DNA from: Paenibacillus sp. yr247
GTDB taxonomy: Bacteria > Bacillota > Bacilli > Paenibacillales > NBRC-103111
Direction: 5' to 3'
DNA: 64,000 nt
Assembly: GCF_900103825.1 (NCBI RefSeq)
Contig: NZ_FNIF01000003.1
Coordinates: 307,859-371,858 of the forward strand
Positions 1 through 8,477 of this stretch are shown here, piece after piece (positions within the stretch are counted from its first letter, which is position 1; each line of letters begins with the position of its first letter). Position numbers and translations under genes: made by a program. Below the pieces are notes generated by a model. It was not told the DNA's origin. It searched no databases and was given only the letters and a program-made list of their open reading frames with translations.

Positions 1-176
1 ATATCAAAACCAATCTTGATAAAAATCCTCTATTTCCGAAAAAAATGATCAAAGGAATGGGAAATCAATTCGGTACCTTCTTGCAATATGTGAAGGAAAT
101 CGACGGTGCTTTATTTAGAATATGGAGCAGTCAACCGGATTTCATCACATATGTGGAGAAAAAAAATGAGGAGTGA
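1..176 (+). CDS. Protein kinase-like protein, C-terminal end only
   Basis: The reading frame is open from base 3 to a TGA at 174-176, and its 5' part lies outside the window. The tail contains KKMIKGMG followed by about 40 residues. It matches the end of the kinase-like protein at 1050-1673, which has KKLIKGMG at the equivalent place and a similar WSSQPDFITYVE / WTNHPNFESLME ending. The two are therefore paralogues of a small bacterial Ser/Thr kinase-like family. The next gene starts 10 bases after this stop, and this gene's last codons supply its ribosome binding site, so the two are probably co-transcribed. Confidence 0.65.
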   Translation, partial: IKTNLDKNPLFPKKMIKGMGNQFGTFLQYVKEIDGALFRIWSSQPDFITYVEKKNEE

Positions 177-185
177 TCTTTCCAA

Positions 186-977
186 ATGTCACGTTATTTG
201 AAGCCCCTTCTTCATTTGCTTCAGTTGCCGAAAGGACGTTCCAAACCGCAATTAATCCGTTTTAACAACGGTAACGAATATGTCGTGAAATTTAAAAATA
301 ATAAATCGGGAACGAGAGTTTTGGTCAACGAATATGTTGCCGGAAAACTGGCGCTGCTGCTTTCCCTGCCGGTGGTTCCTTTTCGTCTTGTATATATAGC
401 AAAAAAATTCATCAATGAGAATCCCACGCTGATCGAACATAACTTTCAATCGGGTTATCAGTTGGCAAGTTTATATATTAAGGACAGTTCGGTTCTGAAA
501 GTATTCCTTCCGTTAGATCAACTATATGAAATCAAAATAAGCAATCGCGACAAATTGGCCGGAGTCATCGCATTTGATTATTGGATCGGAAACTACGACC
601 GTAACAGAAGTAACGTACTTCTTAAACTCCTGCCCAATGGAGAGTATCATTGCTTTATGATCGATCATGGCCATGTCTTTGGAAAATCATCTTGGACAAT
701 AGAATCACTCAAAGAGACGATTCCTAACATGGCTACTAGTTGGAGGAAAGTGCACAGTCGGTTCTTCTCTATGCTTCAAGGAGAAGAAGAGATTGCTGCA
801 TATATTGATAAGATTATGAAAGTACCTGACCAAACGATACATCAAATCGTACGCTCCATTCCTAGAGATTGGGAAGTGTGTGATCAGGAAAAAGAAGCTC
901 TTGCTGAATATCTGATCCAATCAAAAAAGAGACTGCCCAGTCTGAGTCTCCCCCCAGATGAAACGCTTACCCACTAA
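186..977 (+). CDS. HipA-like kinase family protein
   Basis: A 263-residue protein of the HipA-like kinase superfamily in its short form, without the N-terminal domain of toxin HipA. Visible kinase features are EYVVKF with a candidate ATP-binding lysine near residue 35, a catalytic-loop-like DRNRSN with Asp138 and Asn143, and a metal-binding DHG at 160-162 in the place of DFG. The upstream GAGGAG lies in the end of the preceding gene, which suggests translational coupling. No HipB-like antitoxin is adjacent, so a toxin role is not supported; a housekeeping or spore-related phosphotransferase is equally possible. Family assignment rests on these motifs. The substrate is unknown. Confidence 0.7.
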   Translation: MSRYLKPLLHLLQLPKGRSKPQLIRFNNGNEYVVKFKNNKSGTRVLVNEYVAGKLALLLSLPVVPFRLVYIAKKFINENPTLIEHNFQSGYQLASLYIKDSSVLKVFLPLDQLYEIKISNRDKLAGVIAFDYWIGNYDRNRSNVLLKLLPNGEYHCFMIDHGHVFGKSSWTIESLKETIPNMATSWRKVHSRFFSMLQGEEEIAAYIDKIMKVPDQTIHQIVRSIPRDWEVCDQEKEALAEYLIQSKKRLPSLSLPPDETLTH

Positions 978-1011
978 TAAACCAATTGTTCTTCGCATAC
1001 GGGCAAATAAT

Positions 1012-1045
1012 AAAAGGTTCTTCAATAAGCTGAAGAACCTTTTTA
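1012..1045. terminator. Bidirectional intrinsic terminator between convergent genes
   Basis: Arms AAAGGTTCTTCA and TGAAGAACCTTT flank a short loop. The hairpin is T-rich on the + side and A-rich before it, so it can serve both the HipA-like gene and the convergent kinase-like gene ending at 1050. Confidence 0.8.
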
Positions 1046-1049
1046 GTCT

Positions 1050-1673
1050 CTATCTTTTTTTCTTCATACTTTCCATCAGCGACTCGAAGTTTGGATGGTT
1101 AGTCCAGCGTTCGTACCATTTCGGGCTGAGTTCCTTGACAAAATCAAGAAATAGTTCCGCTTCTTCTCCCATGCCTTTGATCAACTTTTTCGGCAGCCAG
1201 ACGGGCTCTTTCTTAATCACATGGACTACGTCTATTGCCTTCATTCCTTCGCCGGGCAGAACATAAATATGACGCGTTGCGTGGTCGAAACGATTAAATC
1301 CCAACTGTTCGAAAGTGTCTAATAAATGAATGATTCTTCTGCACAAGTCTTTTGTCAAAGGGTAATTTTGCAAATAATCCAACAGAGAAGGGACCTTCAA
1401 ATATTCCATCACAATATAGTTGGTGCCCCAAAAAAATACTTTCGGACAAATGCCGGCCTTGCCGCCCAATTGTAAGGCATTCAATTCCTTTATCGGGCTT
1501 TCATTCTCGAAATATATTTTTACGCAGCGCTCATCATCAATCTGGAAAACTACACCTTGCTTGCCTGCTCCCAATAATCTGAAAGTTGTCGGATTGTCAA
1601 TCTTGATGTTGTAGGGCGGTTTCCATACACGGATTTGTTTCACTTTCTCCATGATCTCCTTTTCCAAAGCCAT
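1050..1673 (-). CDS. Small Ser/Thr protein kinase-like protein (YrzF-like)
   Basis: A 207-residue minimal eukaryotic-like kinase fold. It has a glycine-rich loop GAGKQGVVF at residues 35-43, a candidate ATP lysine in CVKIYF (K52), a hinge-like IVMEYL near 87-92, a divergent catalytic loop with Asp130 and His135, and an Asp148 in the DFG position (AIDVVHV). It resembles the short YrzF-type kinases of Bacillus. The start follows a strong GGGAGGTG. It is paralogous to the partial gene at the left edge but lies on the opposite strand, so the locus holds a kinase pair around the HipA-like gene. Key residues look intact but loosely conserved, so activity is not assured. Confidence 0.65.
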   Translation of the reverse strand: MALEKEIMEKVKQIRVWKPPYNIKIDNPTTFRLLGAGKQGVVFQIDDERCVKIYFENESPIKELNALQLGGKAGICPKVFFWGTNYIVMEYLKVPSLLDYLQNYPLTKDLCRRIIHLLDTFEQLGFNRFDHATRHIYVLPGEGMKAIDVVHVIKKEPVWLPKKLIKGMGEEAELFLDFVKELSPKWYERWTNHPNFESLMESMKKKR

Positions 1674-1777
1674 TGGCTTTTCACCTCCCTCACCTTGTTG
1701 CTGATTTCATTCTAACGAATTGATTTGATATTCTATGAAATACTCATATGTTTTGAAACGGTATTTGTCCAAGCGCA

Positions 1778-1811
1778 CAAAAGGATCATGCGCAGTGGCA
1801 CGATCCTTTTC
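1778..1811 (-). terminator. Terminator of the repeat-protein gene
   Basis: Arms AAAAGGATC and GATCCTTTT surround a GC-rich loop just after the stop of the giant repeat gene. Confidence 0.75.
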
Positions 1812-1821
1812 TAGCAGATTA

Positions 1822-4800
1822 CTATGCTCTTGATCCTACAGAAATCCAGTTAATAATGCCATAAACATCCGGCGAGAACCGTGCTCGCACGACTGACAAT
1901 TGTGCGGAATCCGTCTGCTTTTGTTTAATAACTGCATAACAGGATGGATGGCTAGCTGTAGCTGTCAGAACATAATTTACATCCGCATATGGTTCGTCAA
2001 ATACAATGTTTACTTCCACGATTTCGTCGAGCACCTTAAATTCAAAAGGAACCAGACCAAATTGTTGAACAGATGCAGGTTTCACAGCAGAAAGCTGTAT
2101 CGACTTGAAGCTCAGCTTAGTCTCATCCACACTGCCTGCAGCCAGGTGCTCACTGCTAACCGCTCCAGCAGTCAATTTACTTGCGTCTACACTGCTTGGA
2201 GCCAGATGATAGCTGCTGATTGATCCGTATGCCAGTTTACTTCCATCTATACTGCCTGTCGCTAGCTTGCCGCCGGATATTGCCCCTTCCGACAGGTGCT
2301 CACTGCTTACGGCACCAATAGCCAACTTACTGCTGTCTACACTACCTGAAGTAAGTTTTGAGCCGTCCACAGCGCCTTCCGCGAGATGATCGCTGCTCAC
2401 AGCACCAACACTCAGCTTGCTACCGTCCACAGCTCCGTCCGCTAGATGCCAGCTGCTGACTGCGCCTGCTGTCAATTTACTGCTGTCTACACTTCCTATC
2501 GTCAATTTACTGCCATCCACACTGCCTGCTGCCAGCTTCGTTGCATCAACGGAACCGACAGCCAGATGCCAGCCACCTACTGTACCACTTGCCAGCTTAC
2601 TGCCGTCCACACTGCCTGAAGCCAGCTTCGTTCCGCTCACAGCGCCGTCGGCCAGATGCACATCGCTAACAGCACCTGCTTTCAGTTTAGTGCCGTCAAT
2701 ACTATCTATGGATAGCTTCGATCCGTCCACAGCGCCTTCCGCAAGATGAACGCTGCTCACTGCACCAGCTGCCAGCTTACTGCCATCCACGCTGCCTGCA
2801 GCCAGCTTCGTTTCATTCACCGCGGCGTCGGCCAAATGCACACCGCTAACGGCACCTGCTTTCAGTTTAGTGCCGTCAACGCTATCTATGGATAGCCTCG
2901 ATCCGTCCACAGCGCCTTCCGCAAGATGGACGCTGCTCACTGCACCAGCTGCCAGCTTACTGCCATCCACGCTGCTAGCCGATAAGTGATAGCTGCTGAT
3001 TGCCCCTGATGCCAGCTTACTGCCATCAATACTGCCTGCAGCCAGTTTTGCGCCGAACAATGCACCATCTGCTAAATGGTCGCCCATCACGGCTCCTGGG
3101 GATAATTTACTGCTGTCTACACTATTTGCAGCCAATTTACTACTATCGATCGAGCCATCCACGATATGACTGCCGTTAACCGAGCCTGCTGTCAGCTTGT
3201 TACCATCCACACTGCCAGCTGCCAGCTTCGAAGCATCCACCGCACCGTCTGCGAGATGATAGCTGCTCACTGCACCAGCCACCAGCTTACTGCCATCTAC
3301 ACTTCCAGTTCCCAGCTTCGCGCTTGTAACTACGCCAATACCCAGATGTTCGTTACTGATTGCACCATCGATTAGTTTGCTGCCATCCACGCTTCCCAGG
3401 GCCAGCTTTGTTCCGTTCACCGCTCCTGCTGCGATATGATCACTATTTATAGCACCTGACACCAGCTTGCTGCTGTCTACACTTCCGGGTGCCAGCTTCT
3501 TTCCGCTTATCGCTCCATCAACAAGATGATCCGTGTTCACAGCACCAAGTGCTAGCTTGCTGCTTACTACACTGCTATCTGCCAGCTTTGACTCATTCAC
3601 GATACCTTCGACCAGATGGTTTCGGAATACAGCACCCTCAGCCAACTTGCTGGCATCAACTGCGCTGTCCGCAAGATGTTCACGTTGGATGGCGCTTGAG
3701 ATCAGCTTACTGCTATCCACACTGCCTGAAGCCAGTTTGGCTCCATCAACAGCTCCATCCGATAAATGCTCGTTATTCACTGCACCAGCAGTCAGCTTGC
3801 TGCTATCCACGCTGCCCGTTGCTAGTTTCGCGCCATATACTGCGCTATCCGCAAGATGATAATTGCTTACGGCTCCAAGCACCAGTTTGCTGCCGTCCAC
3901 TGAATTCGCAGCGAGGTTATCGTTTTCTACAGCACTAGCAGCCAGGTGCTCGTTACTAATAACGCCTAGTCCAAGCTTCGCTCCGCTCACAGAACCGTCA
4001 GCCAGATTCACATTCATGACAGCACCTGTTGTCAGCTTCGTGCTATCGACACTTTCCTTCGCTAGCTTAGCATTGCTCACAGCACCATCAGCGAGATGTT
4101 CACTGTTTACTGCGCGTACTGCCAGCTTAGCGCTGCTGATCGCACCATCGGCTAAATGCCTCGAGCTAAGCGCGCCGGCAACCAGTTTACTCCCATGGAT
4201 ACTTTCATTCGCAAGCTTTGCTGCTGTTATGGCACCATCCGCGATATGCTCGCTATGAACAGCTCTGCTAGAAATCTTTCGACTCGTTACACTGGAATCA
4301 ACTAATTTGGATTCTGTAACTGCGTTCTCTTCTAGTTTGCCAGTTGTTACCGCATGATCCTGCAGAATCCAAGCAGAGACAGATCCGGCCTGCAGATGCT
4401 GCATGCTAACCGAGCCGTTAGCCAGCTTTTCTTCCGTTACTGCTCCTTGTGCAAGCGTCTCTGTTGTTATGGATTGCTCGGTAAGCTTCGTGCCGTCTAA
4501 GCTCCGATCTGCAAAAATGCCAAGTGTAATCGAGCCTTGGGCCAAGTGCTCCGATGAAATCGAACCTGCCTTAATGTGAGTGCCTTCAATAATACTTTCT
4601 TGCAGATGACGTGTTTCGATTGACATAGACGCGATTTTGGTACTTGTCACTGCTTCTTCAGCAATTTTGCTCGTAGTAATGGTCTGATCTTGCAGATGTT
4701 GTGTTGTAATAGCTTCCTCAGCGATATGCTCACGATGAATAGCCGACTGTTTGATCTGTTCATCGCCAATCGCACGATTCCCAACATGCTTGGAGCGAAT

Positions 4801-6942
4801 AACACCTAAGCCCAGTTTATCACTGGTAATGACTGCATTTTGGAGATGTACCGTACCAATAGTACCCTGTGAAACGTGTATGCCTAGTATGGCTCCGTCT
4901 GTCAAATGCTCACTGCCAATGATACCCGGCTGCAAATGATCGGTAGTGATCGTGTTTGCTGCTATCTTATCGGACGTCACACTTTCTTCCTTCAGTTTCG
5001 ATGCATCTACACTGCCATCCGATAATTTCTCTGTCGTCACGGCTCCCTCTTCGAGTTTAGAGCCAGAGATAACACTATCGGCAAGATGTGTGTTCTTGAT
5101 GGCATTCTCGCTAATATGTCTTTCTTCTATGATGCTGTCAGCCAACTTGCTTGATGTAATGGACTCAGCTTGAAGCTTCGAACTAGAAATAATGCTATCT
5201 GCCAAATGCCAATTCTGAATCACTTGCTGACGGATATGTTTTCCCTCAATCGAACTCTCAACCAGTTTCGATGAGGTGATCGATTCATCTTGTAGCTTTG
5301 AATTGGAGATCACATGATCGGAAAGATGTTCGTTCTGGATCGCTTGTTGAGAAATGTGCCATTCTTCAATTGCATTTTCTGCCAGTTTGGCCGATGTAAT
5401 CGATTCGTCCTGTATCTTCGAATTAGAAATGACATTGTCTGCGAGATGAATGTTTTGTATCGCTTTCGGGCGAATATGCTTTTCTTCTATTGCATTTTCA
5501 ACTAATTTAACCGATGTAACCGATTCATCCTGCAGCTTCGAGTTGGAGATGACATTGTCTGCGAGATGAATGTTTTGTATCGCTTTCGGGCGAATATGCT
5601 TATCTTCTACTGTATGATCAGCTAATTTGGCTGAGGTAATCGATCCATCCAGAATCAGATTCGTATAGATGGCGCTGTCAGCGATATGTTCGGCCTGTAT
5701 GGCGCTTGATGCAATGTGCGAGGTTCTAATTGAACCATCAGCAATATGCTCTGCTTGGATAGAAGTATTCAACAAATGCTTGGCTTCAATGGATTGAGGG
5801 GCGATTTTCTGATTAGTCACGGCTTGATTGGCTAGCTTTTCCTCTGTGATTGCAAATGGTGCTAATTTATCCCATGTAATAGAGTTATTTTCCAGGTGGT
5901 AGCCTTCTATCGCTCCATCAGCAATATGTGTTGCTTCAATCTGACTTGGTGCTATGCTTCGGCTCTGTACGCTTCCATCGGCTAAATGCTCGTTGAAAAT
6001 AACTTTAGGCTGGAAATGAACGGAGCAAATGCTTGCATTGGCAATTTTCTCTTCCGTTACGGCTTGATCTCTTAACTTATCCGTTGTGATGGATGCATCC
6101 ATCAGTTTGGCGGTGTCGATACTATAATTGGACAAATGCTTAGCGTGTACGGAGCCGCTACGAATTTTTTCTGCTGTAATCGATTGGTTATCAATGAGCT
6201 CACTCGTAATCACAAGTTCTGATAAATGCTGCGGGAGAATGGAACCGTCCGCAAGCTTTAAGGAATCAATTGTATGATCGGCTAGCTTTTCCGCCGTAAT
6301 GCTGTTATCAAGCAGCTTGCTTCCATGAATCGTGTGATCCTGAATTTTGTCGCCTGTGATGCTTAGCGGAGCGATATGCTCATCGTGAATAATATGGTTT
6401 GCAATTTTTTCTCTTGTTACACTCCCTGGCGCCAGCTTCGAATGCTCAATAGCAAAATCCTTAATGACCTTGGTGCCTATACTTTGTGGCTTGATTTTAC
6501 TCTCATCAACGGAACGATTGGCGATTTTCTCCCAAGTTACCGCTTCTTCAACAATATCATCTGTGTAAACAACTGGGTTTACGAATTTACCTGTTTTACG
6601 TTCAGAAAGCAATAACAGCGGGGGCGCAGGTGTCGATGTATTAGAGAGACTTATCACTTGTTTATTCGGTTTGCCTGAATCACCTAATGGGACTTTAATA
6701 GTTCCTTTGGATTGCGGTTGCGTCTGCGGTTGCGTCTGCGGTTGCGTCTGCGGTTGCGGTTGCGTCTGCGTCTGCGGTTGCGGTTGCGTGTCATTCAGAG
6801 CAGCCTTTTGACTCGTTTCCACTTTCTCCTGCTTAACTGAAGCAGGTGATGGTTCACTATCATCGAGCCATTTAAGCTCATTCGTGCTGGAGTTCACTTT
6901 TTGCACATAAGGCCTTACTCTGGTGCTCTTACGCTTACTCAT
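1822..6942 (-). CDS. Giant decapeptide-repeat protein with WIAG-tail-type C-terminus
   Basis: A 1706-residue protein. I start it at the ATG at 6942, where GAGAGGAG precedes MSKRKSTRV. A longer frame reaching 7104 would overlap the glycosyltransferase gene and lacks a ribosome site. Order: a charged N-terminus of about 60 residues; a Pro/Gln/Thr stretch of PQ and TQ units; then roughly 145-150 repeats of ten residues with consensus G-[SA]-[VI]-x-x-x-[KH]-[LI]-A-x; and a last segment of about 100 residues ending in INWISVGSRA. KL-type and HL-type units often alternate, giving a 60-bp super-period. There is no signal peptide or LPXTG. This layout matches the WIAG-tail proteins annotated in Paenibacillus. 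The next gene upstream is a spore-coat-type glycosyltransferase, so a fibrous, Ser/Thr-glycosylated spore-surface protein is an inference, not shown. Confidence 0.8.
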   Translation of the reverse strand: MSKRKSTRVRPYVQKVNSSTNELKWLDDSEPSPASVKQEKVETSQKAALNDTQPQPQTQTQPQPQTQPQTQPQTQPQSKGTIKVPLGDSGKPNKQVISLSNTSTPAPPLLLLSERKTGKFVNPVVYTDDIVEEAVTWEKIANRSVDESKIKPQSIGTKVIKDFAIEHSKLAPGSVTREKIANHIIHDEHIAPLSITGDKIQDHTIHGSKLLDNSITAEKLADHTIDSLKLADGSILPQHLSELVITSELIDNQSITAEKIRSGSVHAKHLSNYSIDTAKLMDASITTDKLRDQAVTEEKIANASICSVHFQPKVIFNEHLADGSVQSRSIAPSQIEATHIADGAIEGYHLENNSITWDKLAPFAITEEKLANQAVTNQKIAPQSIEAKHLLNTSIQAEHIADGSIRTSHIASSAIQAEHIADSAIYTNLILDGSITSAKLADHTVEDKHIRPKAIQNIHLADNVISNSKLQDESVTSVKLVENAIEEKHIRPKAIQNIHLADNVISNSKIQDESITSAKLAENAIEEWHISQQAIQNEHLSDHVISNSKLQDESITSSKLVESSIEGKHIRQQVIQNWHLADSIISSSKLQAESITSSKLADSIIEERHISENAIKNTHLADSVISGSKLEEGAVTTEKLSDGSVDASKLKEESVTSDKIAANTITTDHLQPGIIGSEHLTDGAILGIHVSQGTIGTVHLQNAVITSDKLGLGVIRSKHVGNRAIGDEQIKQSAIHREHIAEEAITTQHLQDQTITTSKIAEEAVTSTKIASMSIETRHLQESIIEGTHIKAGSISSEHLAQGSITLGIFADRSLDGTKLTEQSITTETLAQGAVTEEKLANGSVSMQHLQAGSVSAWILQDHAVTTGKLEENAVTESKLVDSSVTSRKISSRAVHSEHIADGAITAAKLANESIHGSKLVAGALSSRHLADGAISSAKLAVRAVNSEHLADGAVSNAKLAKESVDSTKLTTGAVMNVNLADGSVSGAKLGLGVISNEHLAASAVENDNLAANSVDGSKLVLGAVSNYHLADSAVYGAKLATGSVDSSKLTAGAVNNEHLSDGAVDGAKLASGSVDSSKLISSAIQREHLADSAVDASKLAEGAVFRNHLVEGIVNESKLADSSVVSSKLALGAVNTDHLVDGAISGKKLAPGSVDSSKLVSGAINSDHIAAGAVNGTKLALGSVDGSKLIDGAISNEHLGIGVVTSAKLGTGSVDGSKLVAGAVSSYHLADGAVDASKLAAGSVDGNKLTAGSVNGSHIVDGSIDSSKLAANSVDSSKLSPGAVMGDHLADGALFGAKLAAGSIDGSKLASGAISSYHLSASSVDGSKLAAGAVSSVHLAEGAVDGSRLSIDSVDGTKLKAGAVSGVHLADAAVNETKLAAGSVDGSKLAAGAVSSVHLAEGAVDGSKLSIDSIDGTKLKAGAVSDVHLADGAVSGTKLASGSVDGSKLASGTVGGWHLAVGSVDATKLAAGSVDGSKLTIGSVDSSKLTAGAVSSWHLADGAVDGSKLSVGAVSSDHLAEGAVDGSKLTSGSVDSSKLAIGAVSSEHLSEGAISGGKLATGSIDGSKLAYGSISSYHLAPSSVDASKLTAGAVSSEHLAAGSVDETKLSFKSIQLSAVKPASVQQFGLVPFEFKVLDEIVEVNIVFDEPYADVNYVLTATASHPSCYAVIKQKQTDSAQLSVVRARFSPDVYGIINWISVGSRA
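2090..6540 (-). repeat. 30-bp coding tandem repeat array
   Basis: The repeat region of the giant gene has a strict 30-base period over about 4.4 kb. Units near the 3' end of the gene (2.1-4.2 kb) are more alike than those near 4.5-6.5 kb, where the consensus drifts to E/I/H-rich forms. Near-identical blocks, for example around 5395-5495 and 5515-5615, point to recent duplication. Array length is therefore likely to differ between strains. Confidence 0.9.
6712..6790 (-). repeat. Hexanucleotide-type Pro/Gln/Thr coding repeat
   Basis: A simple repeat of GGTTGC/GTCTGC hexamers encodes the PQ/TQ linker between the N-terminus and the decapeptide repeats. The repeats are in-frame multiples of 6 bases, so length changes would not shift the reading frame. 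Confidence 0.85.
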
Positions 6943-7046
6943 AGACTCCTCTCCATTTCTCCAAGAATTAGTCACTTGTAACATATTCAAGCTTGGAAAG
7001 AGATGTACGTTAGCCCGAAAAAATGTGCGCATACCTAGGTAAATAG

Positions 7047-8213
7047 TTATTTCCCCAACATGCTTTTGTATAAGTCGTACCGCACCTCGGCTGCCTTTTC
7101 CCATGTAAATAACTGATTAACTCTTTGAATACCCAGCTCCCCCATGGCCCGCCTGAGCTCTTCATTTTCTAACAATCGCAGTAAATATCGAGGAAGATCC
7201 GCTTCTAAGCCTTCAAAATCAATTAAATAGCCTACAGTCCCATCAGCAATAACCTCCTGAATGCCTCCTGAGCGTGTTGCCACTACAGGTATACCGGAAG
7301 CCATTGCCTCTACGTTAACTAATCCAAAAGCTTCTCCCTCTTCAGATGGGACTGTTACGACATCAGCGATGTGATACCATTTTGGAATGTCTAAATGAGA
7401 GACATAAGGTATAAACCGTACATGCTGCGGCATCGTACTGCCTTCTCTGTACAACCTTTTCACATATTCAGTTAATCGGCGAGATCCGTAAAAGGCGCTT
7501 CCAACCAGAACTAAAACCGTGTTCGGTTCCGTTTCTATAATGGTCTGCATCGCTTTCAAAAGGTGGTGCACGCCTTTTTTCGGAATTAGGCGACCGACGA
7601 ATAGAATGATCTTACGATTCTCGTAGCCTAGCTTTTGAAGCAGTTTTCTGCGAGATTCACTCCCCTCTGGAGACCATCTCGATGTGAATCGGGAAACGTC
7701 CACTCCCAGATGTTGGGTAACAATTTTATGAGCAACAGACGGGACCTTATCCCGTACGGACTGTTTCAAATAATCACTATTTACGATAATGACATCAGTC
7801 GCGGCTAAGCATTCTGTTAATTGTTTACTTGAGATATGAGGCTTGGAAATAAACAAATTAGAATGCAACACCAGACTTATTACGCATCTTGGATAACGCT
7901 TTCGCAAGTATCTTACGAAGTGCGGTCGATTTTCAACTTGAATGATAGCAGGCTTAAGATTTGCGATCTGTTGACTAATGGCGGATATATAGGATAGGGG
8001 GCTTTCATAACGGACTCTTATATAAGTACTTCCACCTCGAACTTCACGCATCGGTTGATAGGACGTTTTCCTCCCTAGCACATAAACCGGCATTCGCTTC
8101 ACTAGGTGCTCGGCTGTTTTCTGCACAACTTGTTCAACTGAGCTGCTAATTCCTGAAGGTACGGGAAATGAACCCGGCGTAACGATTACAACACGCATGG
8201 ATCTCTGACTCAC
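7047..8213 (-). CDS. GT4-type glycosyltransferase, spore coat CotSA-like
   Basis: A 388-residue glycosyltransferase of the GT-B fold. The N-terminal Rossmann half begins RVVIVTPGSFPVPSG. The C-terminal half carries ILFVGRLIPKKGV and the donor-binding motif EAFGLVNVEAMASGIPVVA, typical of GT4. The start is a GTG at 8213, eight bases after GGGGG. It is most like the CotSA/YtxN group of spore coat glycosyltransferases. It ends about 100 bases upstream of the repeat-protein start on the same strand, so the two are probably one transcription unit. Glycosylation of the Ser/Thr-rich repeat protein is an attractive inference; the sugar and acceptor cannot be read from sequence. Confidence 0.8.
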   Translation of the reverse strand: MSQRSMRVVIVTPGSFPVPSGISSSVEQVVQKTAEHLVKRMPVYVLGRKTSYQPMREVRGGSTYIRVRYESPLSYISAISQQIANLKPAIIQVENRPHFVRYLRKRYPRCVISLVLHSNLFISKPHISSKQLTECLAATDVIIVNSDYLKQSVRDKVPSVAHKIVTQHLGVDVSRFTSRWSPEGSESRRKLLQKLGYENRKIILFVGRLIPKKGVHHLLKAMQTIIETEPNTVLVLVGSAFYGSRRLTEYVKRLYREGSTMPQHVRFIPYVSHLDIPKWYHIADVVTVPSEEGEAFGLVNVEAMASGIPVVATRSGGIQEVIADGTVGYLIDFEGLEADLPRYLLRLLENEELRRAMGELGIQRVNQLFTWEKAAEVRYDLYKSMLGK

Positions 8214-8403
8214 ATGTAATTCCCCCTTTCAATGTATCGCCTTCTTCTATACATATGCGGATATAAAGGCAAAGTTTGGGTATTCGTCCCGCTTCTTCGG
8301 GAAAGTATCAGCATCCGTACAAACAAGCTGCTTTACTTTTCCATAAGCTGTATTGGAGCCGCTATCTTTCAATGAAAAATAAAGCATAACTTACACTGAA
8401 AGC

Positions 8404-8466
8404 TTTCTGGCGAAAAACTCTAAGCATAATCTTTCGAAGCCAGTTTTTCTGGCGAAAAACTCTAAG
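8404..8466. repeat. Pair of 21-bp direct repeats before the ATP-grasp gene
   Basis: The sequence TTTCTGGCGAAAAACTCTAA followed by G occurs at 8404-8424 and again at 8446-8466, a 42-base period. The second copy runs into the ribosome binding site (AAGGAG) of the + strand gene at 8478. It may be a duplicated regulator site or a small tandem duplication. Confidence 0.8.
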
Positions 8467-8477
8467 GAGTGAAGTAG

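Noticed and set aside
186..977. HipAB toxin-antitoxin module
   Set aside because: No HipB-like HTH gene is adjacent and the protein lacks the HipA N-terminal domain.
1900..5505. Many open frames on the + strand opposite the repeat gene
   Set aside because: They are antisense shadows created by the repeat; they are Ser/Leu/Pro-rich, lack ribosome sites and have no recognisable domain.
2100..6540. Regular 30-base repeats that could be taken for a CRISPR array
   Set aside because: The whole stretch is one open reading frame with a 10-residue protein period; there are no unique spacers of CRISPR type, and every base is repeat.
6943..7104. A 54-residue N-terminal extension of the repeat protein
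   Set aside because: It would overlap the glycosyltransferase gene, and the strong GAGAGGAG lies before the ATG at 6942.
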